Shown here piece by piece: positions 9,516-18,323 of a stretch of 63,007 nt of DNA; positions within the stretch are counted from its first letter, which is position 1; each line of letters begins with the position of its first letter. The position numbers and the translations under genes were made by a program. Below the pieces are notes generated by a model that saw nothing but the letters and a program-made list of their open reading frames with translations, was not told the origin of the DNA and made no database searches. This DNA comes from Gammaproteobacteria bacterium (GTDB lineage: Bacteria > Pseudomonadota > Gammaproteobacteria > Legionellales > Legionellaceae), in NCBI GenBank assembly GCA_030428185.1, contig JAUICE010000005.1, forward strand, positions 1-63,007, written 5' to 3'.

Positions 9516-10628
9516 TTATTTGGCAACACTTGCCATTGCTTCTCTAAACTGTTCAAACAAAACCATCACTTCATGTGGTCCAGGCGCCGCCTCTGGATGA
9601 CCTTGAAATCCAAATAATTGATTTAATCGAATACCTTGTAAACTACCATCAAAAAGGGAGCGATGGGTGATGATTGTTTCACTGGGAAGCGTGTTCTCAT
9701 CGACCATAAATCCGTGATTCTGGCTACTAATGAGCACTCGTCTTGACTCTTCATTAATAACCGGATGATTACCGCCATGATGACCAAACTTCATCTTGAC
9801 AGTCTTTGCACCCAGAGCTAAAGCCAGCAACTGAAAACCCAAACAAATACCAAAAATAGGTATATCTGTTTTAATTAACTGTTTGAGGTGTGAAATAATA
9901 TCTGTGAGCACGCCCGGGTCCCCTGGACCGTTTGATAAAAAAATACCATCAGGCTTTAATTTGAATATCTCTTCGCTACTCGTATGAGCAGGAACAACCG
10001 TCACACGACAGCCTTCATCCACTAAACAGCGCAAAATACCGCGCTTAATTCCAAAATCTAGGGCTACCACATGATATTGTTGTGGATATTCATTTTTTTC
10101 CTCTAAAGGAATACTTCCCTTGTCCCATTGATAAGCAGCCTTTGTAGATACCAGAGTTGCTAAATCCATTCCGAGAAGTCCTGCAAACGATTTTGCCTTC
10201 TCCAAAGCTTCAAGGCTATCTAGCTCATCAGTAATGCAGGCATTTTGCGAGCCTTTTTCCCTTAGAATATGGGTAATCGCTCTTGTATCAACTTGTGATA
10301 AGGCAAACGTCTTGTTTGCTTTTAAAAATGCTTTTAAGGATTGTGTCGAACGAAAGTTAGAAGGAATATCAACGATATCGTGAGCAATAATTCCTTCCAA
10401 ATGCACCTTATCTGACTCACAGTCTTCTTCATTCACTCCAACATTGCCGATATGTGGATAAGTGAAATTAACAATCTGCTTACAATAAGACGGATCGGTA
10501 ATAATCTCTTGGTAACCACTCATAGAGGTATTAAATACCAGCTCGCCGATACGAGTGCCGCTGTCTCCAACAGACACTCCCTCAAAAATTTCTCCTGAAG
10601 CTAGCGCTAAAATCGCTTTTTTTGACAT
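9516..10628 (-). CDS. carA: Carbamoyl-phosphate synthase small (glutaminase) subunit
   Basis: CarA hydrolyses glutamine and channels ammonia to the large subunit for arginine and pyrimidine synthesis. The 370-residue protein has the class I amidotransferase nucleophile motif [14 protein letters not shown] and the [11 protein letters not shown] motif with the catalytic His-Glu pair. In most gammaproteobacteria carA is followed directly by carB; here it is followed by metK, and carB must lie elsewhere. The position downstream of dnaJ recalls the Pseudomonas order dnaJ-dapB-carA-carB, with dapB and carB both absent from the cluster. Confidence 0.96.
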   Translation of the reverse strand: MSKKAILALASGEIFEGVSVGDSGTRIGELVFNTSMSGYQEIITDPSYCKQIVNFTYPHIGNVGVNEEDCESDKVHLEGIIAHDIVDIPSNFRSTQSLKAFLKANKTFALSQVDTRAITHILREKGSQNACITDELDSLEALEKAKSFAGLLGMDLATLVSTKAAYQWDKGSIPLEEKNEYPQQYHVVALDFGIKRGILRCLVDEGCRVTVVPAHTSSEEIFKLKPDGIFLSNGPGDPGVLTDIISHLKQLIKTDIPIFGICLGFQLLALALGAKTVKMKFGHHGGNHPVINEESRRVLISSQNHGFMVDENTLPSETIITHRSLFDGSLQGIRLNQLFGFQGHPEAAPGPHEVMVLFEQFREAMASVAK

Positions 10629-10662
10629 GTTCGCCCTACAAATCAGTATATTATTTATTTTA

Positions 10663-10704
10663 GTGCTTATCTATTTACCCATCGGGTATATCGCCAATAA
10701 GCAC
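10663..10704. promoter_or_regulatory. Nested inverted repeat in the carA leader
   Basis: GTGCTTAT (10663-10670) pairs with ATAAGCAC (10697-10704), and inside the loop TACCC/GGGTA flanks ATC. It lies 35 bases upstream of the carA start in the only gap between carA and the unknown gene at 10755. It may be an operator or a leader-RNA structure controlling carA expression. No regulator consensus could be recognised. Confidence 0.4.
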
Positions 10705-10754
10705 CACATTTTAAGGGTATTGAGCACGTATTGGTATACCTTGGAGTAATATTT

Positions 10755-11567
10755 TTAGACGAGTACGGTATACGAACAGTCTGATAGACTTTGGTCATCA
10801 GAACTATTTTCAAGTGTCGCCAAAGTCTGAGATACAAGTGACTCTATAACTTCTGTTGTTAAGGATTCTAGACCTCTTAAATATTTTAGGCCAGATAAAA
10901 GATACTGTTTAAAGTGCTCAGTATCAGATACCTGATATGCTTTAATCGCCTTCTCAAAATCTAGCACAACCAACGTTTGCGCAGTCATTAAGCTCGGTAA
11001 TTCTGACAACAGTTTCAGATGCTCTGCTAACTCTTTCTCCCATAATTTAGGTTTTCGATATGAGTAAGCGTAATCGTCGGATAATCTATGTCTGAATTTT
11101 TTTTCTCGATAAGGTATTAATATTTTTTGATAAGTAGCATCATGAATAGCTTTGAATACAGCTTGGAAAGCGCTATCAAGCTTATTGTCTGTTAATAACT
11201 GCCTTTCATGTAAACTATTACTAACATAGTTTGCCATATCCTCTTTTAGCCGTTTGCTTTTATCTTCAAATGTGGGAGCATTTAAAAAAGCTTTGAATGT
11301 CTCAAGACGATTGGGATTAATCTTTAGCTTAAATCCATCATCAAACTGCCCATCGCCAATAAATGCCGTGATACCATATACGTTATTCAATCCCGTTTTG
11401 TATAATAATCCTAGAACTGGATCAAGACATGACTCTTGAGAAAATTTACCTGCTTTTAACGCAAAAAAATCCTCGAGCACCTTTCTAATACGCTCGCTAA
11501 GAATAATCTTGCCTAGATCAGAAAAGCCCTCTACTCTTTTCTTTCTACTAAAAAAACCGTGTGGCAT
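10755..11567 (-). CDS. Unknown soluble protein between dnaJ and carA
   Basis: A 270-residue protein of no family that I recognise. It is soluble, mixed helical and Lys/Leu-rich, with an N-terminal basic stretch (MPHGFFSRKKR) and a Ser/Asp-rich C-terminal tail (LENSSDDQSLSDCSY). There are no transmembrane segments, signal peptide or metal motif. The position is where dapB stands in Pseudomonas, but DapB motifs (GxxGxxG Rossmann fold) are absent. A polar acidic C-terminal tail is also seen in many Dot/Icm substrates, so a secreted effector is possible, though this is inference only. Confidence 0.65.
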   Translation of the reverse strand: MPHGFFSRKKRVEGFSDLGKIILSERIRKVLEDFFALKAGKFSQESCLDPVLGLLYKTGLNNVYGITAFIGDGQFDDGFKLKINPNRLETFKAFLNAPTFEDKSKRLKEDMANYVSNSLHERQLLTDNKLDSAFQAVFKAIHDATYQKILIPYREKKFRHRLSDDYAYSYRKPKLWEKELAEHLKLLSELPSLMTAQTLVVLDFEKAIKAYQVSDTEHFKQYLLSGLKYLRGLESLTTEVIESLVSQTLATLENSSDDQSLSDCSYTVLV

Positions 11568-11631
11568 AAATCCTACCTGAAATTAAGAAGAGGGAGTGAA
11601 TTATATTGATGAAGTGTTTAATTATCAACCA

Positions 11632-12774
<1,143 letters not shown>

Positions 12775-12805
12775 TCATAAACTCTAAATTTAAAGCACAA
12801 ATAAA

Positions 12806-12835
12806 TAGGGCGCATTCCTACTTCGCTGCGCCCTA
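12806..12835 (-). terminator. Intercistronic hairpin between dnaK and dnaJ
   Basis: TAGGGCGCA (12806-12814) and TGCGCCCTA (12827-12835) make a perfect 9-bp GC-rich stem with a 12-base loop; on the minus strand it is followed by TTTATTTG. Position and shape suit a partial terminator or mRNA-stability hairpin between dnaK and dnaJ. Confidence 0.55.
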
Positions 12836-12862
12836 ACAATTTAACTAGCAGTTAGAAGATGA

Positions 12863-14794
12863 TTATTTATTCTCATCAACTTCTTCAAAATCAGCATCAA
12901 CAACGCTGTCATCTGCTTTTCCTTTTGCTTGGCCTTCTGGTGCTTGCTCTGCTCCACTGGCTTGCGCATTATCGCCTGCTTGTGCATAAACACGCTCAGC
13001 AAGCTTTGAAGAAAGTTCAGAAAGCGCATTTGTTTTTTCTTCAATGACACCACCATCTGTGCCTTTTAATGCTTCTTTTAATTCACTGATGGCTTTTTCA
13101 ATGCTTTCTTTCTCACTAGCCTCTACCTTATCACCCAAATCAGTCAGTGATTTTTCTGTCGCATGAATTAATCCATCAGCTTTATTTCGTGACTCAACTA
13201 GCTCTTTGAATTTTTTATCATCTTCAGCGTGTGCTTCAGCATCCTTAACCATTGCTTCGACTTCATCATCAGAAAGACCACTAGAGGCTTTAATAACGAT
13301 AGATTGAGCTTTACCAGTTGCCTTATCTTTAGCAGATACGTTCATAATACCATTTGAGTCAATATCAAAAATCACCTCAATTTGTGGAACGCCTCTAGGC
13401 GCTGGAGGAATGTCTGATAAATCAAAACGACCCAACGATTTATTAGCTGAAGCCTGCTCACGCTCTCCTTGTAGTACGTGAACTGTCACTGCTGTTTGAT
13501 TATCTTCTGCTGTTGAAAAGACTTGGCTTGCTTTTGTTGGAATGGTTGTGTTTTTATCAATAAGCTTAGTCATTACACCACCCATAGTTTCAATACCTAA
13601 AGATAATGGTGTTACATCGAGAAGAAGAATGTCTTTTACATCACCAGAAAGCACACCTGCTTGAAGAGCAGCGCCAACGGCAACAGCCTCATCTGGATTC
13701 ACATCACGTCGTGGCTCTTTATTGAAAAATGCTTCAACTTTCTTTTGAACTAAAGGCATTCTAGTTTGACCACCAACCAAAATAACCTCATTGACATCAC
13801 CAATATTTACACCTGCATCTTTAAGCGCCACCTTACATGGCTCAATAGAGCGGTCAACCAAATCTTCTACCAAAGACTCTAGTTTTGCACGGGTTAATTT
13901 AATATTTAAATGCTTTGGACCACTACTGTCAGCTGTAATATACGGAAGATTAACATCAGTTTGCTGCGTAGAAGACAGTTCAATCTTAGCTTTTTCTGCA
14001 GCTTCTTTTAATCTTTGTAGCGCAAGTGGATCACTATGTAAATCAATTCCGCTGTCTTTTTTAAACTCACCAGCTAAATACTCAATCAAAGCCAAATCAA
14101 AATCTTCACCACCAAGGAACGTATCACCGTTTGTTGCAAGCACTTCAAATTGTTGCTCGCCATCAACTTCAGCAATTTCAATAATAGAAATATCAAAAGT
14201 ACCACCACCTAAGTCATAAACAGCAATCGTTTTATCACCACCTTTTTTGTCCATACCATAGGCAAGGGCTGCGGCAGTTGGCTCATTAATAATACGTTTT
14301 ACTTCAAGTCCTGCAATTTTTCCCGCATCTTTAGTAGCCTGACGCTGAGAATCATTAAAATACGCGGGAACAGTAATAACCGCTTCAGTAACTTTCTCAC
14401 CTAGATAGTCTTCTGCAGTCTTTTTCATTTTTCTAAGTACTTCAGCAGAAACTTGTGGTGGCGCCTTCTTTTCACCCTTAACACTTACCCAAGCATCGCC
14501 GTTATCAGCTTTAACGATTTTATATGGAACCATGTTAATATCTTTTTGGACAACCGCATCATCAAAACGACGGCCAATCAAACGCTTGACGGCAAATAGC
14601 GTATCATCTGGATTAGTAACTGCCTGACGCTTTGCTGAATGTCCAACCAATGTTTCACCATCTTTTGTAAAAGCAACAATAGAAGGTGTGGTACGATGAC
14701 CTTCATTATTTTCAATAACTTTCGCTTTGTCGCCCTCAAGCACAGCCACACATGAATTGGTGGTTCCAAGGTCAATACCGATGATTTTAGCCAT
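12863..14794 (-). CDS. dnaK: Molecular chaperone DnaK (Hsp70)
   Basis: DnaK is the ATP-dependent Hsp70 chaperone. The 643-residue protein begins with [13 protein letters not shown] (phosphate-binding loop), carries [11 protein letters not shown] in the ATPase domain, has the interdomain linker [18 protein letters not shown], and ends with the acidic [11 protein letters not shown] tail typical of bacterial DnaK. It lies 87 bases downstream of grpE and upstream of dnaJ, the classic chaperone operon order, probably driven by the sigma-32-like promoter in front of grpE. Nothing unusual is visible in the protein. Confidence 0.99.
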   Translation of the reverse strand: MAKIIGIDLGTTNSCVAVLEGDKAKVIENNEGHRTTPSIVAFTKDGETLVGHSAKRQAVTNPDDTLFAVKRLIGRRFDDAVVQKDINMVPYKIVKADNGDAWVSVKGEKKAPPQVSAEVLRKMKKTAEDYLGEKVTEAVITVPAYFNDSQRQATKDAGKIAGLEVKRIINEPTAAALAYGMDKKGGDKTIAVYDLGGGTFDISIIEIAEVDGEQQFEVLATNGDTFLGGEDFDLALIEYLAGEFKKDSGIDLHSDPLALQRLKEAAEKAKIELSSTQQTDVNLPYITADSSGPKHLNIKLTRAKLESLVEDLVDRSIEPCKVALKDAGVNIGDVNEVILVGGQTRMPLVQKKVEAFFNKEPRRDVNPDEAVAVGAALQAGVLSGDVKDILLLDVTPLSLGIETMGGVMTKLIDKNTTIPTKASQVFSTAEDNQTAVTVHVLQGEREQASANKSLGRFDLSDIPPAPRGVPQIEVIFDIDSNGIMNVSAKDKATGKAQSIVIKASSGLSDDEVEAMVKDAEAHAEDDKKFKELVESRNKADGLIHATEKSLTDLGDKVEASEKESIEKAISELKEALKGTDGGVIEEKTNALSELSSKLAERVYAQAGDNAQASGAEQAPEGQAKGKADDSVVDADFEEVDENK

Positions 14795-14852
14795 AATATT
14801 CGTACTCCACAGGTAGAAATTCTTAAAATATTTTCTTAAAAGTCATATGGGG

Positions 14853-14878
14853 ATTGGCTTGATTTTTTTCAAGCCAAT
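14853..14878 (-). other. Hairpin between grpE and dnaK
   Basis: ATTGGCTTGA (14853-14862) and TCAAGCCAAT (14869-14878) form a perfect 10-bp stem around a 6-base A/T loop, 3 bases past the grpE stop. On the minus strand there is no following T tract, so it is more likely an RNA-processing or stability element than a full terminator. Confidence 0.5.
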
Positions 14879-14881
14879 TAC

Positions 14882-15493
14882 TTATTCTTTTACAACGATA
14901 ACCCGCGCTGCCCGAATTACTCGATCATTAAGAAGATAGCCTTTCTGTATCACTTGCATGATTTCACCAGGTTGATATTCATCTGAAGGGACCATAGACA
15001 TTGCCTCATGAGCATTTGGATCGAACTTTTCGCCAAGAGGGTTAAGTTGCTTTACACCATGTTTTTCTAATGAAGAAAGAAATAGTTGTAAAGTTAGCTC
15101 TAAACCTTCAACCATAGCTTTACCGCTATCCCCTGCATCAATGGCTATTTGTAAGGCCTGTTCCAAGCTATCAAGGACTGGCAATAAATTATTAATAAGC
15201 TTTTCTTGACCGAACTTATGTGCGCTTTCCACATCACGCTCAGCGCGTTTTCTGATATTCTCAAGCTCAGCTTGAGCACGAACAGCCTTTTCCCAGTTTT
15301 CGTGCGCAGTTTGCTCAGCTTTAGTCAGATCTTTTTGCAGCGCTTCATAGTCTGGATGTGCCAAACTTTCAGCTTCTCCATCTAAATCCTTAGTCTCAGA
15401 TGTTTCATATTCATTGGCCTCACCTAAATTTTCAGACTCATCTTGCTTATTTTTAGCCAGCTTTTCCCATTTATTGGAAATATCTTTCGCCAT
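14882..15493 (-). CDS. grpE: Nucleotide exchange factor GrpE
   Basis: GrpE releases ADP from DnaK. The product has the long N-terminal coiled coil (AHENWEKAVRAQAELENIRK and following) and a C-terminal beta domain ending with VIQKGYLLNDRVIRAARVIV, a conserved GrpE signature. I place the start at ATG 15493, preceded by GGAG eight bases upstream, giving 203 residues; a TTG at 15505 would overlap that ribosome site. It leads the grpE-dnaK-dnaJ operon. Confidence 0.96.
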   Translation of the reverse strand: MAKDISNKWEKLAKNKQDESENLGEANEYETSETKDLDGEAESLAHPDYEALQKDLTKAEQTAHENWEKAVRAQAELENIRKRAERDVESAHKFGQEKLINNLLPVLDSLEQALQIAIDAGDSGKAMVEGLELTLQLFLSSLEKHGVKQLNPLGEKFDPNAHEAMSMVPSDEYQPGEIMQVIQKGYLLNDRVIRAARVIVVKE

Positions 15494-15524
15494 AATTTGC
15501 TCCAAATAACATCAATAGTTATGT

Positions 15525-15552
15525 ATTGTGGGTATAAAACTTTAGTTTTCAA
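15525..15552 (-). promoter_or_regulatory. Sigma-32-like heat-shock promoter for grpE-dnaK-dnaJ
   Basis: On the minus strand, TTGAAA (15552-15547) is followed after 14 bases by CCCACAAT (15532-15525), close to the sigma-32 consensus TTGAAA-N13-15-CCCCATNT. It lies about 30 bases upstream of the grpE start, the expected place for the heat-shock promoter of this operon. Confidence 0.6.
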
Positions 15553-15609
15553 CCCCAGGGAAGATAGATATAATAACAAACTGTTTTTTATGCTTTTCTT
15601 TACATCAAT

Positions 15610-16053
15610 ATGAGTGAACTTTGCCCTTGCTGCAGTCAGACTAATTATCAAGATTGTTGCCAACCCTATTTGGATGGCTCTAAGAAAGCCCCAACAGCAC
15701 TCGCGTTAATGCGCTCACGATATAGTGCCTATGTAACAGGTCATATTGATTACATCGAACAAACCATGCGTAAAAAAGCACTAGTAGGATTTAATAAGCA
15801 AGAAGTACTAGCCTGGGCAAAACAATGCGAATGGCAAAAACTTGAAGTCGTAAATGCTTCCAAAGATACGGTTCACTTTATCGCGACATTCAAGCACAAC
15901 GGTATAAAACAACAATTGATAGAAAATAGCTTGTTTGAGCGCAGTAATGGCCAATGGTTTTATGTTGGTGAAGCAACAAATCAAAAAACACCTAGAAACG
16001 CGCCATGCCTTTGTGGTAGTGGAAAAAAATACAAGCGCTGCTGCGCCAAATAG
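15610..16053 (+). CDS. YchJ-like protein with SEC-C zinc motifs
   Basis: 147 residues of the YchJ (UPF0225) family. The N-terminus has a Cys-rich motif (CPCCSQTNYQDCCQPY) and the C-terminus a SEC-C motif (PCLCGSGKKYKRCC), the zinc-binding element also found at the SecA tail. In between is an NTF2-like fold region with ALALMRSRYSAYV, which is typical of YchJ. The cellular role is not known; SEC-C motifs often mediate ribosome or chaperone contact. It is divergent from grpE, and its ATG lies beyond the grpE promoter. Confidence 0.88.
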   Translation: MSELCPCCSQTNYQDCCQPYLDGSKKAPTALALMRSRYSAYVTGHIDYIEQTMRKKALVGFNKQEVLAWAKQCEWQKLEVVNASKDTVHFIATFKHNGIKQQLIENSLFERSNGQWFYVGEATNQKTPRNAPCLCGSGKKYKRCCAK

Positions 16054-16131
16054 ATGAAACTATTTGCTATAAAGAAATGAACAGCGCATAATTTATCTCT
16101 TCTTTTAAGCAAACATTTTGAATTTTAGTCA

Positions 16132-17484
16132 ATGTCAAACTGGACCCCCTTCTCTTGGAAACAGTTCTCATCTGATCAGATGATTCATTATCCATGCGAT
16201 ATATCACTAGCAAAGGCGACCTCTAAGCTTGAAACAATGCCGCCATTGGTCACTGTAAATGAAATATCACAATTAAAAATGCTTATAAGAGAAGCTGCTC
16301 TTGGAAAATGCTTTCTACTACAAGGTGGCGACTGTGCTGAGTCATTTGCCGATTGTAACGTACAATTAATCGAGAGCAAGTATCACACTCTTACACTCAT
16401 GAGTCTTATTTTGTCTCACGGACTAAATAAACCTGTCGTTCGTATAGGTCGCATTGCTGGTCAGTTTGCAAAACCACGCTCAGCGCTTGTTGAAACGATA
16501 AATCAAGAAACTCTACCGAGCTACCGCGGTGACTTAATTAACCAACATCCATTTAGCCTAGATTCCAGAACCCCAAATCCTAAACTCATGATACAAGGCT
16601 ATCAGCATGCAGCCATCACAATGAATTATATTCGTACGTTAACCAAATCTAGCCATACTGGAATATTTGATAGTCTTAAAAAATCTCTTAAATTTTATGA
16701 ACATAATAAAGAGTTAAGACAAGTTCTAACTGAAATTAGCAGTACACTCCAGCTGTTAAATAAAATTCACTATAATAATAAATCTCCATGGACATCCGAC
16801 TTTTTTACTTCTCATGAAGCGCTAAACTTATTTTATGAATCCGCATTAACTCGGTTGCAAAACAACTCCTGGTATAACCTATCAACTCATTTTCCTTGGG
16901 TTGGCTATCGTAGTGCAAAAACAAATAGCGCTCACATAGAATACTTGAGAGGAATTGAAAACCCCGTTGCCATCAAGGTAGGACCAACGACTGAGGCCAG
17001 AGAGCTCATTGAGCTTAGTAGAATACTTAACCCTAACAACATGCATGGAAAATTAACCTTTGTAACACGCTTAGGTAAAAGAAACGTTTCAAACTTACTC
17101 CCGACACTCATTCGCTCTGTTCAAAAAGCTAAGCTCAATGTGCTTTGGCTCTGCGATCCCATGCATGGTAATACATATATAAGCAAGACTGGCCTAAAGA
17201 CTCGTAGCTTTACTGATATTTTTGATGAAATGGACATAAGCTACAAAATACATATAAAAGAGCAGAGTCGATTAGGAGGGATACATTTAGAACTAACTGG
17301 TGAAGACGTTACCGAATGTATTGGAGGAGTGGCAAATATTACTGAAGATCACTTATCACACAACTATCGCTCATTGGTTGATCCCAGGCTTAATTTCTAT
17401 CAATCCACAGAAATTGCCTTTTATCTAGCAAAAGCGATTAGAGCATATACACGGCAAAAATCCGTCACCTCTATCCGCGCATAA
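16132..17484 (+). CDS. 3-deoxy-7-phosphoheptulonate synthase, class II
   Basis: This enzyme joins phosphoenolpyruvate and erythrose 4-phosphate at the entry of the shikimate pathway. The 450-residue protein belongs to the class II (plant-type) family, shown by LLQGGDCAESF, RIGRIAGQFAKPRS, LPSYRGDLIN and the late HLELTGEDVTECIGG with the metal-binding Glu. It is unrelated in sequence to the E. coli AroF/G/H class I enzymes. It stands 78 bases after the YchJ gene and about 100 bases before icmH, and appears to be a separate unit. Confidence 0.92.
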   Translation: MSNWTPFSWKQFSSDQMIHYPCDISLAKATSKLETMPPLVTVNEISQLKMLIREAALGKCFLLQGGDCAESFADCNVQLIESKYHTLTLMSLILSHGLNKPVVRIGRIAGQFAKPRSALVETINQETLPSYRGDLINQHPFSLDSRTPNPKLMIQGYQHAAITMNYIRTLTKSSHTGIFDSLKKSLKFYEHNKELRQVLTEISSTLQLLNKIHYNNKSPWTSDFFTSHEALNLFYESALTRLQNNSWYNLSTHFPWVGYRSAKTNSAHIEYLRGIENPVAIKVGPTTEARELIELSRILNPNNMHGKLTFVTRLGKRNVSNLLPTLIRSVQKAKLNVLWLCDPMHGNTYISKTGLKTRSFTDIFDEMDISYKIHIKEQSRLGGIHLELTGEDVTECIGGVANITEDHLSHNYRSLVDPRLNFYQSTEIAFYLAKAIRAYTRQKSVTSIRA

Positions 17485-17543
17485 ACCTACGACTTAGCAA
17501 TATTAACAATATCAAAGCTTGAAGCTAGTATTTTAAACTCCAT

Positions 17544-17562
17544 TGGGTATAGTATATACCCA
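17544..17562. promoter_or_regulatory. Perfect palindrome upstream of icmH
   Basis: TGGGTATA (17544-17551) and TATACCCA (17555-17562) flank a 3-base spacer, 23 bases before the icmH start and just upstream of its AAGGAGGGG ribosome site. The centre overlaps a possible -10 hexamer, so it is a candidate operator for icmH-icmF. No known regulator site (PmrA or CpxR type) was recognised. Confidence 0.45.
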
Positions 17563-17585
17563 GATCGAATAAAAAGGAGGGGAGT

Positions 17586-18323
17586 ATGGCAACTAGTTTA
17601 GTAGCAGAGCAGCCTAAAAGGCAGCTTAGTTACTATAGGTCACAAATATATACAACAACTGTAGGCCTAAACCCACTAGTCACTGCTGCCCAGCCTTTGT
17701 TGTCGTTAATTGAGCGACTAAAATTCAGTACCAAAACCACCCTGTCTGATTATAAGCTTAATTTACTGCATGAATTAAAAGCCTTTGAAACGCGTGCACG
17801 AAACTACAATTACGATGAAGAGACTATTCTTTTAAGTATTTATCTCATAATCGCAACACTTGACGACCTATCACAACAAGCTGAGCCTTTTATCCTTTTC
17901 CATGAGTTACTACCAGAAAGCTCTTTAGAAAAAACACCTGATGAGCAAGTATATATTATCCTTGAAACCATCATTGATAAACCCGATCACTACTTAGATC
18001 TCCTAGAGCTAATTTACTTATGTTTAACCATTGGTTTCCAAGGAAAATATAAACACCAGTCTCCAGAAAAAAGACAGCTAATAATTAATGATCTATATGA
18101 GACTATCTCACCACTTCGAAAACATACAAAAAACACGCTATTAACAACACCAAAAAACACCACAACAGCTGTAGAAAGTAAGCGTAAACTTTCATTTGCC
18201 ATTATGGCTGCGCTTAGCTTAGTGGTCGGAACGTTGATGATGAGCCACCACTTACTCAATCAACAGGCTAAACAGATACTCTCTCCACTAAGTGTAAGCA
18301 TGGATACAATTGATGAGCACTAA
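17586..18323 (+). CDS. icmH: Dot/Icm protein IcmH (DotU)
   Basis: IcmH/DotU is an inner-membrane protein that, with IcmF, stabilises the Dot/Icm core complex and recruits it to the cell pole. The 245-residue product has the family's early NPLVTAAQPLLSLI, the helical core ending in LIYLCLTIGFQGKY (close to the DotU/TssL signature), and a single C-terminal membrane segment at about 204-226. A strong AAGGAGG site precedes ATG 17586. Its end overlaps the icmF start by 11 bases. T6SS TssL is a distant relative, but the neighbours identify this as DotU. Confidence 0.92.
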   Translation: MATSLVAEQPKRQLSYYRSQIYTTTVGLNPLVTAAQPLLSLIERLKFSTKTTLSDYKLNLLHELKAFETRARNYNYDEETILLSIYLIIATLDDLSQQAEPFILFHELLPESSLEKTPDEQVYIILETIIDKPDHYLDLLELIYLCLTIGFQGKYKHQSPEKRQLIINDLYETISPLRKHTKNTLLTTPKNTTTAVESKRKLSFAIMAALSLVVGTLMMSHHLLNQQAKQILSPLSVSMDTIDEH

